Assembly (NCBI GenBank): GCA_937136395.1
Contig: CAKZOI010000046.1
Location: 1 to 64,000 of the forward strand
DNA from: an uncultured Opitutia bacterium
Lineage (GTDB): Bacteria; Verrucomicrobiota; Verrucomicrobiia; Opitutales; Coraliomargaritaceae
Direction of reading: 5' to 3'
Length of the DNA: 64,000 nucleotides
Each line of letters begins with the position of its first letter. Positions within the stretch are counted from its first letter, which is position 1. Positions 8,413 through 17,883 of the stretch are shown one piece after another. Position numbers and translations under genes: made by a program. The notes beneath the pieces are model-generated. The model did not search any database. It saw nothing but the letters and a program-made list of their open reading frames with translations, and was not told the DNA's origin.

Positions 8413-9242
8413 ACCATCTCAAAGACGACTGCGGTCGTATTATCCTTACCATCGGTTCGCACCGCTTCCGCCACGAGGCGCTCTGCTGGGTTGCCCTTAT
8501 CCAACGGGCCGGGGTTTCGAATCAGGCGCTTCATGCCACTATTCCAGAGGCCCTCAACCAGACCGTCGGAGCAGAGCATAAACGTGTCTCCCGGTTCGTA
8601 GCCAATCGCACCAAACTGAGGGCTCAAGTTTTGAGTCTTACCACCCATTGCTTGTTGCAATGCATTCCGACCGGAATGCGACCGAGCCTGCATCTCAGAT
8701 AACTTCCCTTCACGGTATTGCCAACCAACATGAGTGTGATCATGACTCACCTGATTAATGCTACCATCCTTCGGTAAATGATAAATTCGGCTATCGCCAA
8801 CATGGGCAAAATACACCCAACCAGGGCGCACCCAGCAGAGGCTCAGAGTTGCACCCATGCCACTAAGTTCCTCATAAGCCTGCCCCATGTGCGTCAATTC
8901 GCGATGAATTTGATCAAACAACTCACCCAACAAATCCTGAAATCCGACCGACATCCCCTTGGCCGCACTGTGAAATGTCTGCGGAAAAAGTCGCGTAATC
9001 TTATCTACCGCAATCTGACTGGCAAACTCACCCGCGTTTGCACCGCCCATTCCATCGCTTACCGCAAAAATAAAATCAGTCGCTTCGATATCGGCCTCAC
9101 CGTATTTCCCCAAGCGGCGAACCCCCTCACCATCCACAGTAAGCGCAAGAAAGGCATCTTCGTTATTCTTCCGGTAGCGCCCCACATCCGTGAGCCCCCA
9201 CCATTGGATTAACTTAGCCGACTCCTCCTCAGACTCACTCAC
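8409..9242 (-). CDS. PP2C-family serine/threonine protein phosphatase
   Basis: A 277-residue metal-dependent protein phosphatase. Signature elements are TDVGRYRKNNED (metal site, about 18-29), FAVSDGMGGANAGEFAS, GMGATL, FAHVGDSRIYHL and, near the end, the metal-binding KDNTTAVVF. No membrane segment is visible, so it is likely cytosolic. Translation probably starts at GTG 9242, which overlaps the TGA of the upstream kinase-like gene (GTGA). A strong purine-rich ribosome site (AGAAGGAAGG) lies inside the end of that gene, so the two are translationally coupled. Together they look like a small reversible phosphorylation switch. The substrates are unknown. Confidence 0.93.
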   Translation of the reverse strand: MSESEEESAKLIQWWGLTDVGRYRKNNEDAFLALTVDGEGVRRLGKYGEADIEATDFIFAVSDGMGGANAGEFASQIAVDKITRLFPQTFHSAAKGMSVGFQDLLGELFDQIHRELTHMGQAYEELSGMGATLSLCWVRPGWVYFAHVGDSRIYHLPKDGSINQVSHDHTHVGWQYREGKLSEMQARSHSGRNALQQAMGGKTQNLSPQFGAIGYEPGDTFMLCSDGLVEGLWNSGMKRLIRNPGPLDKGNPAERLVAEAVRTDGKDNTTAVVFEMV

Positions 9243-9688
9243 GCGTCACCGCCTTCCTTCTGCCAGGCCGCACGATCAGGATTTGAGCGCATCTCAGGCG
9301 ATGGCGGATACCCGGGTGCCAGAATGGTCGCAAATTCAAAATCAATCACACAAAAGCGTCCCAATTGTGCGCTGTAAGTAATATTTCGCACCTCCGCATC
9401 CTCATGACGCACCCCGAAGGCTTCCAAATTCGCAAAAATTTTCGTCACCTTCTCACCACTGATTCGATCCACGCGTCCGCCACAATTGGAAGTAACCAAA
9501 TACAGGCTATCGTCCTCCTTACTAATGATCTTAGGCACAAAACCACAGCCTGCTTTCTCAAGAAACTGCAGCACACGCACTTCGTTTTCGTAGCGCTCCT
9601 GAGCCTGAGGTCCTTTAAAACGTTTATGCACACTGCCATCAAAACCAATATGAACAGTCGCACGCGGAGAATTCTTTGCTTCATGCAT
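9239..9688 (-). CDS. Miniature protein-kinase-like protein
   Basis: A 149-residue protein that reads as a stripped-down kinase fold. K22 or K25 in VHKRFKGPQ could be the ATP lysine, E36 in YENEVRVLQFL the partner glutamate of helix C, HEDAEVRN (95-102) the HxD-x4-N catalytic loop, and IDFEF (D116) stands where DFG is expected. Nearly all of the usual C-lobe is missing: normal kinase domains have 250 or more residues. It resembles small lipopolysaccharide-kinase or RIO-like proteins. It overlaps the PP2C gene by 4 nt, supporting a kinase/phosphatase pair. Activity is inferred from motifs only. Confidence 0.7.
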   Translation of the reverse strand: MHEAKNSPRATVHIGFDGSVHKRFKGPQAQERYENEVRVLQFLEKAGCGFVPKIISKEDDSLYLVTSNCGGRVDRISGEKVTKIFANLEAFGVRHEDAEVRNITYSAQLGRFCVIDFEFATILAPGYPPSPEMRSNPDRAAWQKEGGDA

Positions 9689-9790
9689 AGTGAGATAACA
9701 GTACTAGATTTAATTGACCGCATGGCAAGAATTGAGCATCGCCAGCAACAGATTTAAGAATTTGAGCAAAAAAACTTGCAGACACATCTC

Positions 9791-9805
9791 TGGCATACAT
9801 TTTGC
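9791..9805 (+). promoter_or_regulatory. Sigma-54-like -24/-12 promoter of the glutamine synthetase gene
   Basis: TGGCATACATTTTGC has the GG-N10-GC core and matches the TGGCAC-N5-TTGC consensus at all but one position. GG is at 9792-9793 and GC at 9804-9805. It predicts a start about 12 nt later and a leader of roughly 80 nt before the ATG at 9899. Nitrogen control of glutamine synthetase by this type of promoter is well known in other bacteria. Confidence 0.6.
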
Positions 9806-9898
9806 TAAATCGTCTTATCCGCAGGTTTTTTAGGTTCAAACAGCCGCCCTACGGACAAGCAAACAGTCAAATCTCAACCTGACAAAATACACAATATA

Positions 9899-10924
<1,026 letters not shown>

Positions 10925-10954
10925 GCCTAGGGTTAAGCACAACGCTTTCATCAA

Positions 10955-10983
10955 CGCCGTCTCGAAGGAGACGGCGTTTTTTT
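10955..10983 (+). terminator. Intrinsic terminator of the glutamine synthetase gene
   Basis: A 9-bp GC-rich stem (10955-10963 with 10968-10976), GAAG loop, then seven T residues, 30 nt after the stop codon. Classical rho-independent terminator. Confidence 0.92.
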
Positions 10984-11000
10984 AGCCATAGAATGAATAC

Positions 11001-11729
11001 TCACACCACTGTCAGAGGATGAATCCTAACCTGCGCGCCCTTCGAGGCGACAACGGACTCAGGTGCACTCGCCGGCACCTCGACACCATTTAACTGAAAC
11101 AGCTCCTTCGAATATGCATCCACTGCCGCGCCCTGAATCTGATATGGCTCATGCGACACGCAGCCAGTCAGTAAATGACGGCGCTTATAGTTATAAGCGT
11201 AGAGTCGATACCGTTCGACTAGAAAGTACTCGAGCGTTCCCTCTTCGGCCGCCCCCACATCCCCCTCACGCCGCCATTGAAAACGCTGTGGAGACTCTTG
11301 CCGATTTCGCACAGAGAAATAATCCACTACACCGTCATTTGAGCGCGTCGCCCACATGCGCGCATGCACATAATTCAAATGAAAAAAGGTCCGAGCGATC
11401 CAGACCGGAAGGCGATGTGAGGTATCCAAAGAGTAAAACCAGACCCCACGACGACCATGCTCATCGATTACATACGTACGTAGATTCAACTCTTGAAAAA
11501 AAGACACGCTGGGCAATGCTGGCAAAAACCGTGGGCGCACGCCCGACATAAAAAATGGAACCACACCAATCCAAGCACGCTCATTAAAGGTATCCACTCG
11601 CAAGCCAGGAGGTAACGTTTTCGCAATAACTTTGGGCAGGACAGACCAATGCAAAAAAAGCAGTTCCTCCCATCGTTGATACATGACCACTGGTTGCTCT
11701 GGTGAACTGACCTCTAGTTTGACTGGCAT
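11001..11729 (-). CDS. DUF2071 (YqjF-like) family protein
   Basis: A 242-residue protein of the DUF2071/YqjF family, whose fold resembles acetoacetate decarboxylase but whose function is not established. Recognisable family features are the N-terminal MYQRWEELLFLHWSVLP, LPPGLRVDTFNERAWIGVVPF (split here around the VDTF turn), the ELNLRTYV segment and LDTSHRLPVWIARTFFHLNY. There is no signal peptide or membrane segment, so it is probably cytosolic. It stands alone on the minus strand between the glutamine synthetase terminator and tRNA-Ala. Confidence 0.8.
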   Translation of the reverse strand: MPVKLEVSSPEQPVVMYQRWEELLFLHWSVLPKVIAKTLPPGLRVDTFNERAWIGVVPFFMSGVRPRFLPALPSVSFFQELNLRTYVIDEHGRRGVWFYSLDTSHRLPVWIARTFFHLNYVHARMWATRSNDGVVDYFSVRNRQESPQRFQWRREGDVGAAEEGTLEYFLVERYRLYAYNYKRRHLLTGCVSHEPYQIQGAAVDAYSKELFQLNGVEVPASAPESVVASKGAQVRIHPLTVV

Positions 11730-11859
11730 GTATACCTATCTCTGGCCTTCTAGATTCATAACAACATTTCGAAAAAAAAACAAGACACGGCACATCGAAA
11801 TCAATTTTCTATTGACGGACAGTCCACCATATTCATCTTACCCATTTTCCTTTTTTAAA

Positions 11860-11935
<76 letters not shown>

Positions 11936-12139
11936 TTTCAAGTTCGCGGCATAGTTTCTCCAAGGTAAATACCGGACGCTGTTTAACCAATTTAACTATG
12001 TAAAATAAATTGATCTATCAAGAGTAAACAAATCACATTAACTCTTGCATATTAACGATACAAACAATAACAAGTTACAGATCTTTTAAGTACGAACGCT
12101 GTGACGATTTAGTCGCAAAAATACATTTTAGGGTAATAG

Positions 12140-12158
12140 TCAGAAGTAGGGCTTCTGA
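12140..12158 (+). ncRNA. Candidate small RNA or leader hairpin
   Basis: A 7-bp hairpin TCAGAAG/CTTCTGA lies 15 nt before a strong terminator. The pair is not preceded by a gene other than tRNA-Ala, over 200 nt upstream. No known RNA family is recognised. Confidence 0.3.
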
Positions 12159-12173
12159 CATGTTATTAGGGTT

Positions 12174-12207
12174 AACAGCCGCTAGAGCAATCTAGCGGCT
12201 GTTTTTA
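12174..12207 (+). terminator. Strong orphan intrinsic terminator
   Basis: A perfect 13-bp stem (12174-12186 with 12191-12203), tetraloop GCAA and a short T tract. It has no protein-coding gene directly upstream; it may end the tRNA transcript, a small RNA or an attenuated leader. Confidence 0.85.
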
Positions 12208-12364
12208 CATTACGATTGAAACCGAGCAGCCATAGTCGTCTCTAAGAATTTATTCAACTGACCTAAGACCATACCTGAAATCTGCACCTTGATATTGAAC
12301 CTATCAAATATTGATGCACCGTTCACCCTAACGATACACTAAAATATCCCTACCCTAGCAAACA

Positions 12365-13801
12365 ATGTCCCCCTACAAATCAATAAACACGATTTTCCTT
12401 TGGCTTTTCCTTGCTGGCACCCTTCACCTTTTACTGCCGAACCCTACCCATGCTCGAGAGCTTGAACGAATGGAATATAGCACGCTCGATGCCGAAGCCC
12501 TTACCTACGCTAGGGGCCCCGCGGCTAGGTTTGCTACTATAATCAACGGTAAGACGCACCAGCAATCACCGCTCACGACTTTTCGAGGGTACCAGTATGG
12601 GACCTATTTCGATGCAGAGCGCCGTGTCTGTCTTGCTCGACGAAAGTTACCATCAGGCGAGTGGGATGTCATACACTTCGAGGACCATCGCATGGAAAAG
12701 AATGATTCTCACAACACCGCAGTGGTTGGAATCTGCAAAAAGGATGGCACGATACACATGGCCTTTGATCACCACGCCGATCCGCTCAACTATCGAGTCT
12801 CAAAAATAGGCGTCGCCCTTCATCCAGACAGTGTCGAATGGAACGCAGATCTTTTTAGTGGAGTCCTGCACTCGCTCGGTGATGCGGCCACTCCAACGCG
12901 TCTGACGTACCCTCGCTTCTTCCCTGCTCCAAACGGCAATCTTATGCTGTATTATCGCTCAGTCACCTCCGCCAACGGAGATGGCATGATTCAAGAATAC
13001 GATGGCGATCTGCATCAATGGACACCTGGTCTGGGAAAATTCATCGCACGTGACATAGGCGTATACACCGACGGCAAGCGAAAAAGTAAATTCCGCTGCC
13101 CCTACATCAATGGAATTAGCTACTCTGGTGACCGGCTACATGTTTCTTGGGGATGGCGTGATCGATTTGAGAAAACGCTGATGCAAAACAATCACGATCT
13201 CTGCTACGCCTATAGCGACGATGATGGCCGCACGTGGCACAACTCCGATGGCAGTGTTATCGGCAAAACAGGCGAGTCTCCGATCCATCTTAACTCACAC
13301 GGACTCGTCGTCGCAGACATCCCAACAAATCATGGCCTCACCAATCAAAACGGCCACTACGCCTACCCAGACGGACGTGTTCACGTAATCCTGCTTCACA
13401 AGAGTGATACCGGCAAAGGCACCAGTTACCATCACTACTGGAGGACACGCAGCGGCGAGTGGAAGTCTCAAACGCTAGGCTTTAAAGGAAGTCGCCCTAA
13501 AATCATCGGCGACGATACTGGCACACTGTATTTGATTCATAGCTTCAATGATAAAGTACGCATCGCCAAAGGCATCCCCAATCGATATGGCACCAGCTAT
13601 ATCTGGTCTGCAGTCAAACCAACTAGCAAACAGCAACTGTGCGAAGCGGAACCACTGATTGATATGGAGCGCTGGGAGCTTGAACAAGTGATGTCGATCT
13701 ATGCGCAAGAACGACCTGAAAAAATCATCCGCACGAATCTACCAGGCGCGATTGATGGTATGCCTAGCCCCTTAAATGTGGTTGATTACTACTTCAAGTA
13801 A
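12365..13801 (+). CDS. Secreted BNR_4 beta-propeller, probable ulvan lyase (PL24/PL25-like)
   Basis: A 478-residue exported protein: residues 1-30 are a signal peptide (FLWLFLAGTLHLLL, cleavage near HA-RE). The rest is a BNR_4-type seven-bladed propeller, the fold and Pfam family of PL24 and PL25 ulvan lyases, which cleave between sulfated rhamnose and uronic acid by beta-elimination. H116 in DSHNTAV, H136 in AFDHHADP, Y182 in LTYPRFF and R198 in LMLYYRS have spacings that match the catalytic His/His/Tyr/Arg set I recall for PL25 (20 residues His-His, 16 residues Tyr-Arg). Typical blade motifs YPRFFPAPNG and SDDDGRTWHNSDG are present. It is the first gene of the island. Uncharacterised BNR_4 proteins with other activities exist, so lyase activity is inferred. 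Confidence 0.72.
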   Translation: MSPYKSINTIFLWLFLAGTLHLLLPNPTHARELERMEYSTLDAEALTYARGPAARFATIINGKTHQQSPLTTFRGYQYGTYFDAERRVCLARRKLPSGEWDVIHFEDHRMEKNDSHNTAVVGICKKDGTIHMAFDHHADPLNYRVSKIGVALHPDSVEWNADLFSGVLHSLGDAATPTRLTYPRFFPAPNGNLMLYYRSVTSANGDGMIQEYDGDLHQWTPGLGKFIARDIGVYTDGKRKSKFRCPYINGISYSGDRLHVSWGWRDRFEKTLMQNNHDLCYAYSDDDGRTWHNSDGSVIGKTGESPIHLNSHGLVVADIPTNHGLTNQNGHYAYPDGRVHVILLHKSDTGKGTSYHHYWRTRSGEWKSQTLGFKGSRPKIIGDDTGTLYLIHSFNDKVRIAKGIPNRYGTSYIWSAVKPTSKQQLCEAEPLIDMERWELEQVMSIYAQERPEKIIRTNLPGAIDGMPSPLNVVDYYFK

Positions 13802-14376
13802 TTTCTATTTGATCTATTTTGGTATGAGTAAAATACCACGCTTCCGGTAGAACTAGATGGGCCCTTTTCGTAAAAAAACATTCAAAATGCCCGTAAAAGC
13901 TGGCGCCCTCATTAACTTACTAGTTATATTTGCACGATTAGACCTACTGCCAGCAGCCTCATCCCGCCCAGAGGAATCCACCTTAAGAACTGGATAAGAA
14001 CCGCTTAAGAGCTTAAATATTCGCTATACATTTAGCGGTGCAAGTAAAAGAGCTAGTTTGTCTAGCAATTCGAAAATTCAACGATGTAAATCGATGTAGG
14101 CTACCACCTCATTTCGTAGATACATTATGTGTAACATGTATGCCATTAACCCGCGCATACCTCCTCCCTAAACCTAAAATTCCTGCACTGCAATTATCTT
14201 TACCATGAGATGCTTCTGCACCCTCATATCTGTATGCATCGACTGAAATAAACACTTCGATGACAATACGAACTCAGCAGACCAATCCCATAAGGTCTAA
14301 ATCTCACTGCGCGGACCAACATTAACGACTGAAATAGTAGCACCTAATTACATTAGCAGTCCCCGCCATCATTCCC
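13802..14376. other. 575-nt non-coding stretch
   Basis: No convincing gene or strong structure. A 46-codon frame at 13857-13997 starts with a leader-like hydrophobic segment (ALINLLVIFARLDLL), possibly a remnant of a secreted protein. Small hairpins such as GGTAT/ATACC just after the upstream stop are weak. Presumably it holds the promoter of the next large genes. Confidence 0.6.
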
Positions 14377-17300
14377 ATGAACAACAATAAGCTCCTAATC
14401 ATCGTCCTTGCCTTCATTCTTCTGGTTGCCGATTTATCCGCTTATAAAGTCTGGCTAGGAACCCATAAATGGGAGGGCTCCGGTGCCGACAATCTAGATC
14501 AATGGGACATGGTGCTCGATAAAATCGAAGGCATCAACTACGTATTGCTCGATGCCCGACCGAATAGGCCGACTGGTGAGGGAGCGACTGCCAGCGACTG
14601 GGATACCATGATCGGGGAGATCGATCAGTCCATTCCCGGCATGGCCGAAATTGCACGCTCTCAATACTCACCTGCAAAGAATCTAAGCTTAGACTCCAGG
14701 ATGCAAAACGAGTTTGCAACGGTTGAAAACAGAGGTGCCGTGATTGATATTATAATGCTCTACGACGAGGAGCGCGATGGCACCGTTTATAAGTTTACCC
14801 TTGCGGATGCTCAAGAGGTTCGTGACTGGCTGGATAACAATGGGCAAGCACATGTTAGCCTTTGCTTTAACCTTCGGAACAATGACCAGGAACGCTTAGC
14901 ATTGGCGCAGAATCCGATCTTTGACAGCGTGATGATTGAAGCGAGTGCTACCCGATGGGTGGAAGATCGCTTTAATGTGCATACGCTACTACAGGATTTA
15001 TGGACAGATCCCAGCACGCGCGATAAGACGATCTATTTTCAAATTCCGCGCAGTGAATCGCCTGGCACTCTCAATCAACGCGGCGGCGTCCCCTCTTCTC
15101 CCATGAATCAATATGTCGAGACCCGACGAGCCTTGTGGGTGATCAAAGACCTCATGGGCGATGAGTTCATGCGCAGCGATCAAGTTGTTTTTATCGTTTG
15201 TAACTATAGTGATACCTACGACACGTATCCAGAAACCGCGAGCAATGACACTCTCTATGTAAACACCAAGTCAGGCCTTGCCCTTTCCCTGATTGAGCAG
15301 CGACTCATTTTCGAGGGCCGCACGGGCGTGGTGAACGAAGCTTTATGCACCAGCTACGATCGCTACGAAGTCAGCCTTGGCCCCGATTCTGGCCTAGTCG
15401 CCCATTGGCCTTTGGACGAAGGTTCGGGAACCGTCGCAGCAGATGCATCAGGCTACAGCTACGACGGAGCTCTCTTGAACGGCGCATCCTGGGGCAGTGA
15501 CGGCACCCGCAGCTCGTATGTCAGCTTCGACGGCACCGATGACCGCATCGCGACAGCCTTCAATTACGCGCTGTCCGACACCGACGACTTTACCTGGGCT
15601 TGGTGGGCCAAGAAAGAAGCAACCTCACATTCTGGTTCCATCATGGTCGGCAACCGCTACGGTGGCACTGGCTCCGAAAGCTTGGAGTTCATCAAGTTTA
15701 TGCCAAACAAGGCAGCATTCGCCGATACGGGATCTGCTGCCAATATCGAAGATTATAATTACAGCGACCTGCCCTCGAACCAGTGGCACCACTACGCCAT
15801 GGTCAAAGACGGCACCAGCTATCAATGGTATGTCGACGGCGTGGCTCAAGGTTCCCCCGTCACGATCAACTATAACGAGACCTCCCCTCTCCCATTCCTC
15901 ATTGGTGGCGATGACGATGGCACGGGAACAAAGGTAAATGAACACTTTGAAGGCTGCATCGACGATGTCGTCCTTTATCGCAGCGCACTAACTCCGCAAG
16001 AGGTCAACAATGTCATTAACGGAATTTATGATCCAATCGTCACTATGATAGACCTAGGTTCGCCAGCCAATTCGACAGATGGCAGCACATGGTCGGACGG
16101 CGAGCCTGCTCATGGCGGCGCACTCTATGTGATCCCCGCCACAGGAAACCTACGAAGTGAATTAGGTGGATCGACCTTCCCCGGAACTTCATTAACTGTG
16201 GAAGCTGGCGGCAAGTTTCAAGTTCGCTCACTCGACTCAGATGGTGACGCCACCATCGTCAACAATCTGATTCTGGCCGGTGGACCGAGTTTCGGTGCGG
16301 GGCAATTTGCTGAGCTGGCAGCAGGCACAGGCACTAATGATGCAAATGTATTAAATGGCACCATCTTCCAATCCGGAGCCACACGCTTGATCACCTACAG
16401 TGGAGCCATTGCTCGTAGCCTAATCATACGTTCTCAGATCAGCGGTAATGGAACCCTACAAGCCGTCGGCGAAGGCGTCACAATTACCAATGACAGCAAT
16501 ACCTTCTCTGGCACTTGGGATACAAGCACCTCACTGATCTTCAACAGCGGCGGCGCCGTCGGCACAGCAGATGTCGAGGTGCAATCTGGTGGCAGTTTAG
16601 AAATCAAAGGTAGTTGGATCCAAAATGCAGCACTCACCGTGGCCGACACTTCAGGCACCGTAATAAAAGTAGGTTCGTATGGATGGAAGGTCTCGAGTCT
16701 AACTCTTGGAGGCAGCAGTATCGCAGATGGCATTTACACTCCCTCCGAGTTAGACGCACTAGGCAATGCACAATTCTCAGGAACAGGTCGCATCACCGTA
16801 GGCACACCTGTTTTCAACCAGGAAATCATTGCTGGCTGGGATGTCTGGAGCAGCAGCAGCGCTCCCGTCGCGAATGTGACTGGCTCTGGGATCACCGCAA
16901 CCGCGACAGCGTCTACAGCCTCAGGAAATTGGAGCATTTCTGACGACGATGGTCGCGGCTCCAGCGGCGATACCACGTGGGGAACTTTCGATGGGAATAC
17001 GACACCAGCCAGTTCCGTCACATCTGGCACTGGGGCAAACATGGCAGCCCTAAACGGCGTCACCACCGCGCAAATCACACTCACGATCACTAATAACAGC
17101 GAAGCGGATTGGGAGTTGGATGCGTTTCACATGGATGCGGTCGCATTCCGCAGCAATGCACCAAGAGCCTACGAACTGGAAGTGCTCAGTGGATCCATCA
17201 CCAATGGTGTCGTTTTCACTTCAACAGATGATGAAATTAACGAAGTTGGAGGCACTCTTTCTGGCAACCACGATCAGCATGATCAGATCGACGTAAGCCT

Positions 17301-17841
17301 CCTAGGGCTCGCGGACTCGACCCTCGATGCAAGGGGAACGGTGGTTATCAAAATTACGTTCTCGAGTGGAACAGGCTCTGGCGGTGGGCATCACTTGTTC
17401 TTAGACAATGTCGCAGTGAGCGGCGTGCTGAGCCCAGTGAATGAGCTGCAGAACTGGCGCTATGAATATTTTGGAACGGTTGAGAACATAAGCACCGCAG
17501 CCAATAGCTACGATGCGAACTTCGACGGCGAGAGCAACCTGCTCGAATTCGCTACCGCCCAAGACCCGCAAGCAAACACTCTGGTCGCCACTCCAGTGGA
17601 GCTGAATGTCGGCGACTTTGAGTTCCGCTATGCCCGCAGTACAGCAGCACTCGACAGTGGAGTCACCTTCACCGTCAAGTGGAGCGACACCCTCCTTCCC
17701 GGCTCATGGAGCTCTGTAGGTGTTGTCGATGCCCTCAATACCGAAAACCCTGGCACCAGCGACGTCGAAAACCGAGTCGTTACCATACCAGAGGGAACGA
17801 ATGGCAAACGTTTTGCGCGCTTGGAAATCTCCGCACCTTAA
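14377..17841 (+). CDS. Giant secreted protein: novel N-terminal domain + LamG + beta-rich repeats
   Basis: A 1154-residue exported protein. Signal peptide 1-22 (LLIIVLAFILLVADLSA). Residues about 23-335 form a domain I do not recognise, shared with the next gene: YKVWLG at the mature N terminus, QEVRDWLDNNGQAHV, FNLRNN, IEASATRWVE, and EALCTSYDRY at the end. Residues about 340-550 are a LamG/concanavalin module (LVAHWPLDEGSG, DDFTWAWWAK, WYVDGVAQG). Residues 555-808 are passenger-like beta repeats, 818-1020 an AGWD...HHLFLDN sandwich common in Verrucomicrobiota exports, and 1025-1154 a tail with an EF-hand-like loop (DANFDGESNLLEF) ending in EGTNGKRFARLEI. It probably binds or cleaves a polysaccharide; the activity of the first domain is unknown. 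Followed after 42 nt by its paralogue. Confidence 0.85.
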   Translation: MNNNKLLIIVLAFILLVADLSAYKVWLGTHKWEGSGADNLDQWDMVLDKIEGINYVLLDARPNRPTGEGATASDWDTMIGEIDQSIPGMAEIARSQYSPAKNLSLDSRMQNEFATVENRGAVIDIIMLYDEERDGTVYKFTLADAQEVRDWLDNNGQAHVSLCFNLRNNDQERLALAQNPIFDSVMIEASATRWVEDRFNVHTLLQDLWTDPSTRDKTIYFQIPRSESPGTLNQRGGVPSSPMNQYVETRRALWVIKDLMGDEFMRSDQVVFIVCNYSDTYDTYPETASNDTLYVNTKSGLALSLIEQRLIFEGRTGVVNEALCTSYDRYEVSLGPDSGLVAHWPLDEGSGTVAADASGYSYDGALLNGASWGSDGTRSSYVSFDGTDDRIATAFNYALSDTDDFTWAWWAKKEATSHSGSIMVGNRYGGTGSESLEFIKFMPNKAAFADTGSAANIEDYNYSDLPSNQWHHYAMVKDGTSYQWYVDGVAQGSPVTINYNETSPLPFLIGGDDDGTGTKVNEHFEGCIDDVVLYRSALTPQEVNNVINGIYDPIVTMIDLGSPANSTDGSTWSDGEPAHGGALYVIPATGNLRSELGGSTFPGTSLTVEAGGKFQVRSLDSDGDATIVNNLILAGGPSFGAGQFAELAAGTGTNDANVLNGTIFQSGATRLITYSGAIARSLIIRSQISGNGTLQAVGEGVTITNDSNTFSGTWDTSTSLIFNSGGAVGTADVEVQSGGSLEIKGSWIQNAALTVADTSGTVIKVGSYGWKVSSLTLGGSSIADGIYTPSELDALGNAQFSGTGRITVGTPVFNQEIIAGWDVWSSSSAPVANVTGSGITATATASTASGNWSISDDDGRGSSGDTTWGTFDGNTTPASSVTSGTGANMAALNGVTTAQITLTITNNSEADWELDAFHMDAVAFRSNAPRAYELEVLSGSITNGVVFTSTDDEINEVGGTLSGNHDQHDQIDVSLLGLADSTLDARGTVVIKITFSSGTGSGGGHHLFLDNVAVSGVLSPVNELQNWRYEYFGTVENISTAANSYDANFDGESNLLEFATAQDPQANTLVATPVELNVGDFEFRYARSTAALDSGVTFTVKWSDTLLPGSWSSVGVVDALNTENPGTSDVENRVVTIPEGTNGKRFARLEISAP

Positions 17842-17883
17842 AACTACAAACACTTGCTTCAACGATCAACCCATCGCCCTACG

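Larger units (their letters stand above)
11936..12364. other. Non-coding gap after tRNA-Ala containing an orphan terminator
   Basis: No open frame of significance. The left 200 nt are AT-rich and unremarkable. A hairpin at 12140-12158 and a strong terminator at 12174-12207 follow, 158 nt before the next gene. They may define a small RNA or a transcribed leader with an attenuator. Confidence 0.6.

Noticed and set aside
13857-13997. 46-codon frame with a hydrophobic leader-like start
   Set aside because: No ribosome site, no homologue recognised and it ends before any domain; may be a signal-peptide remnant but cannot be supported as a gene.
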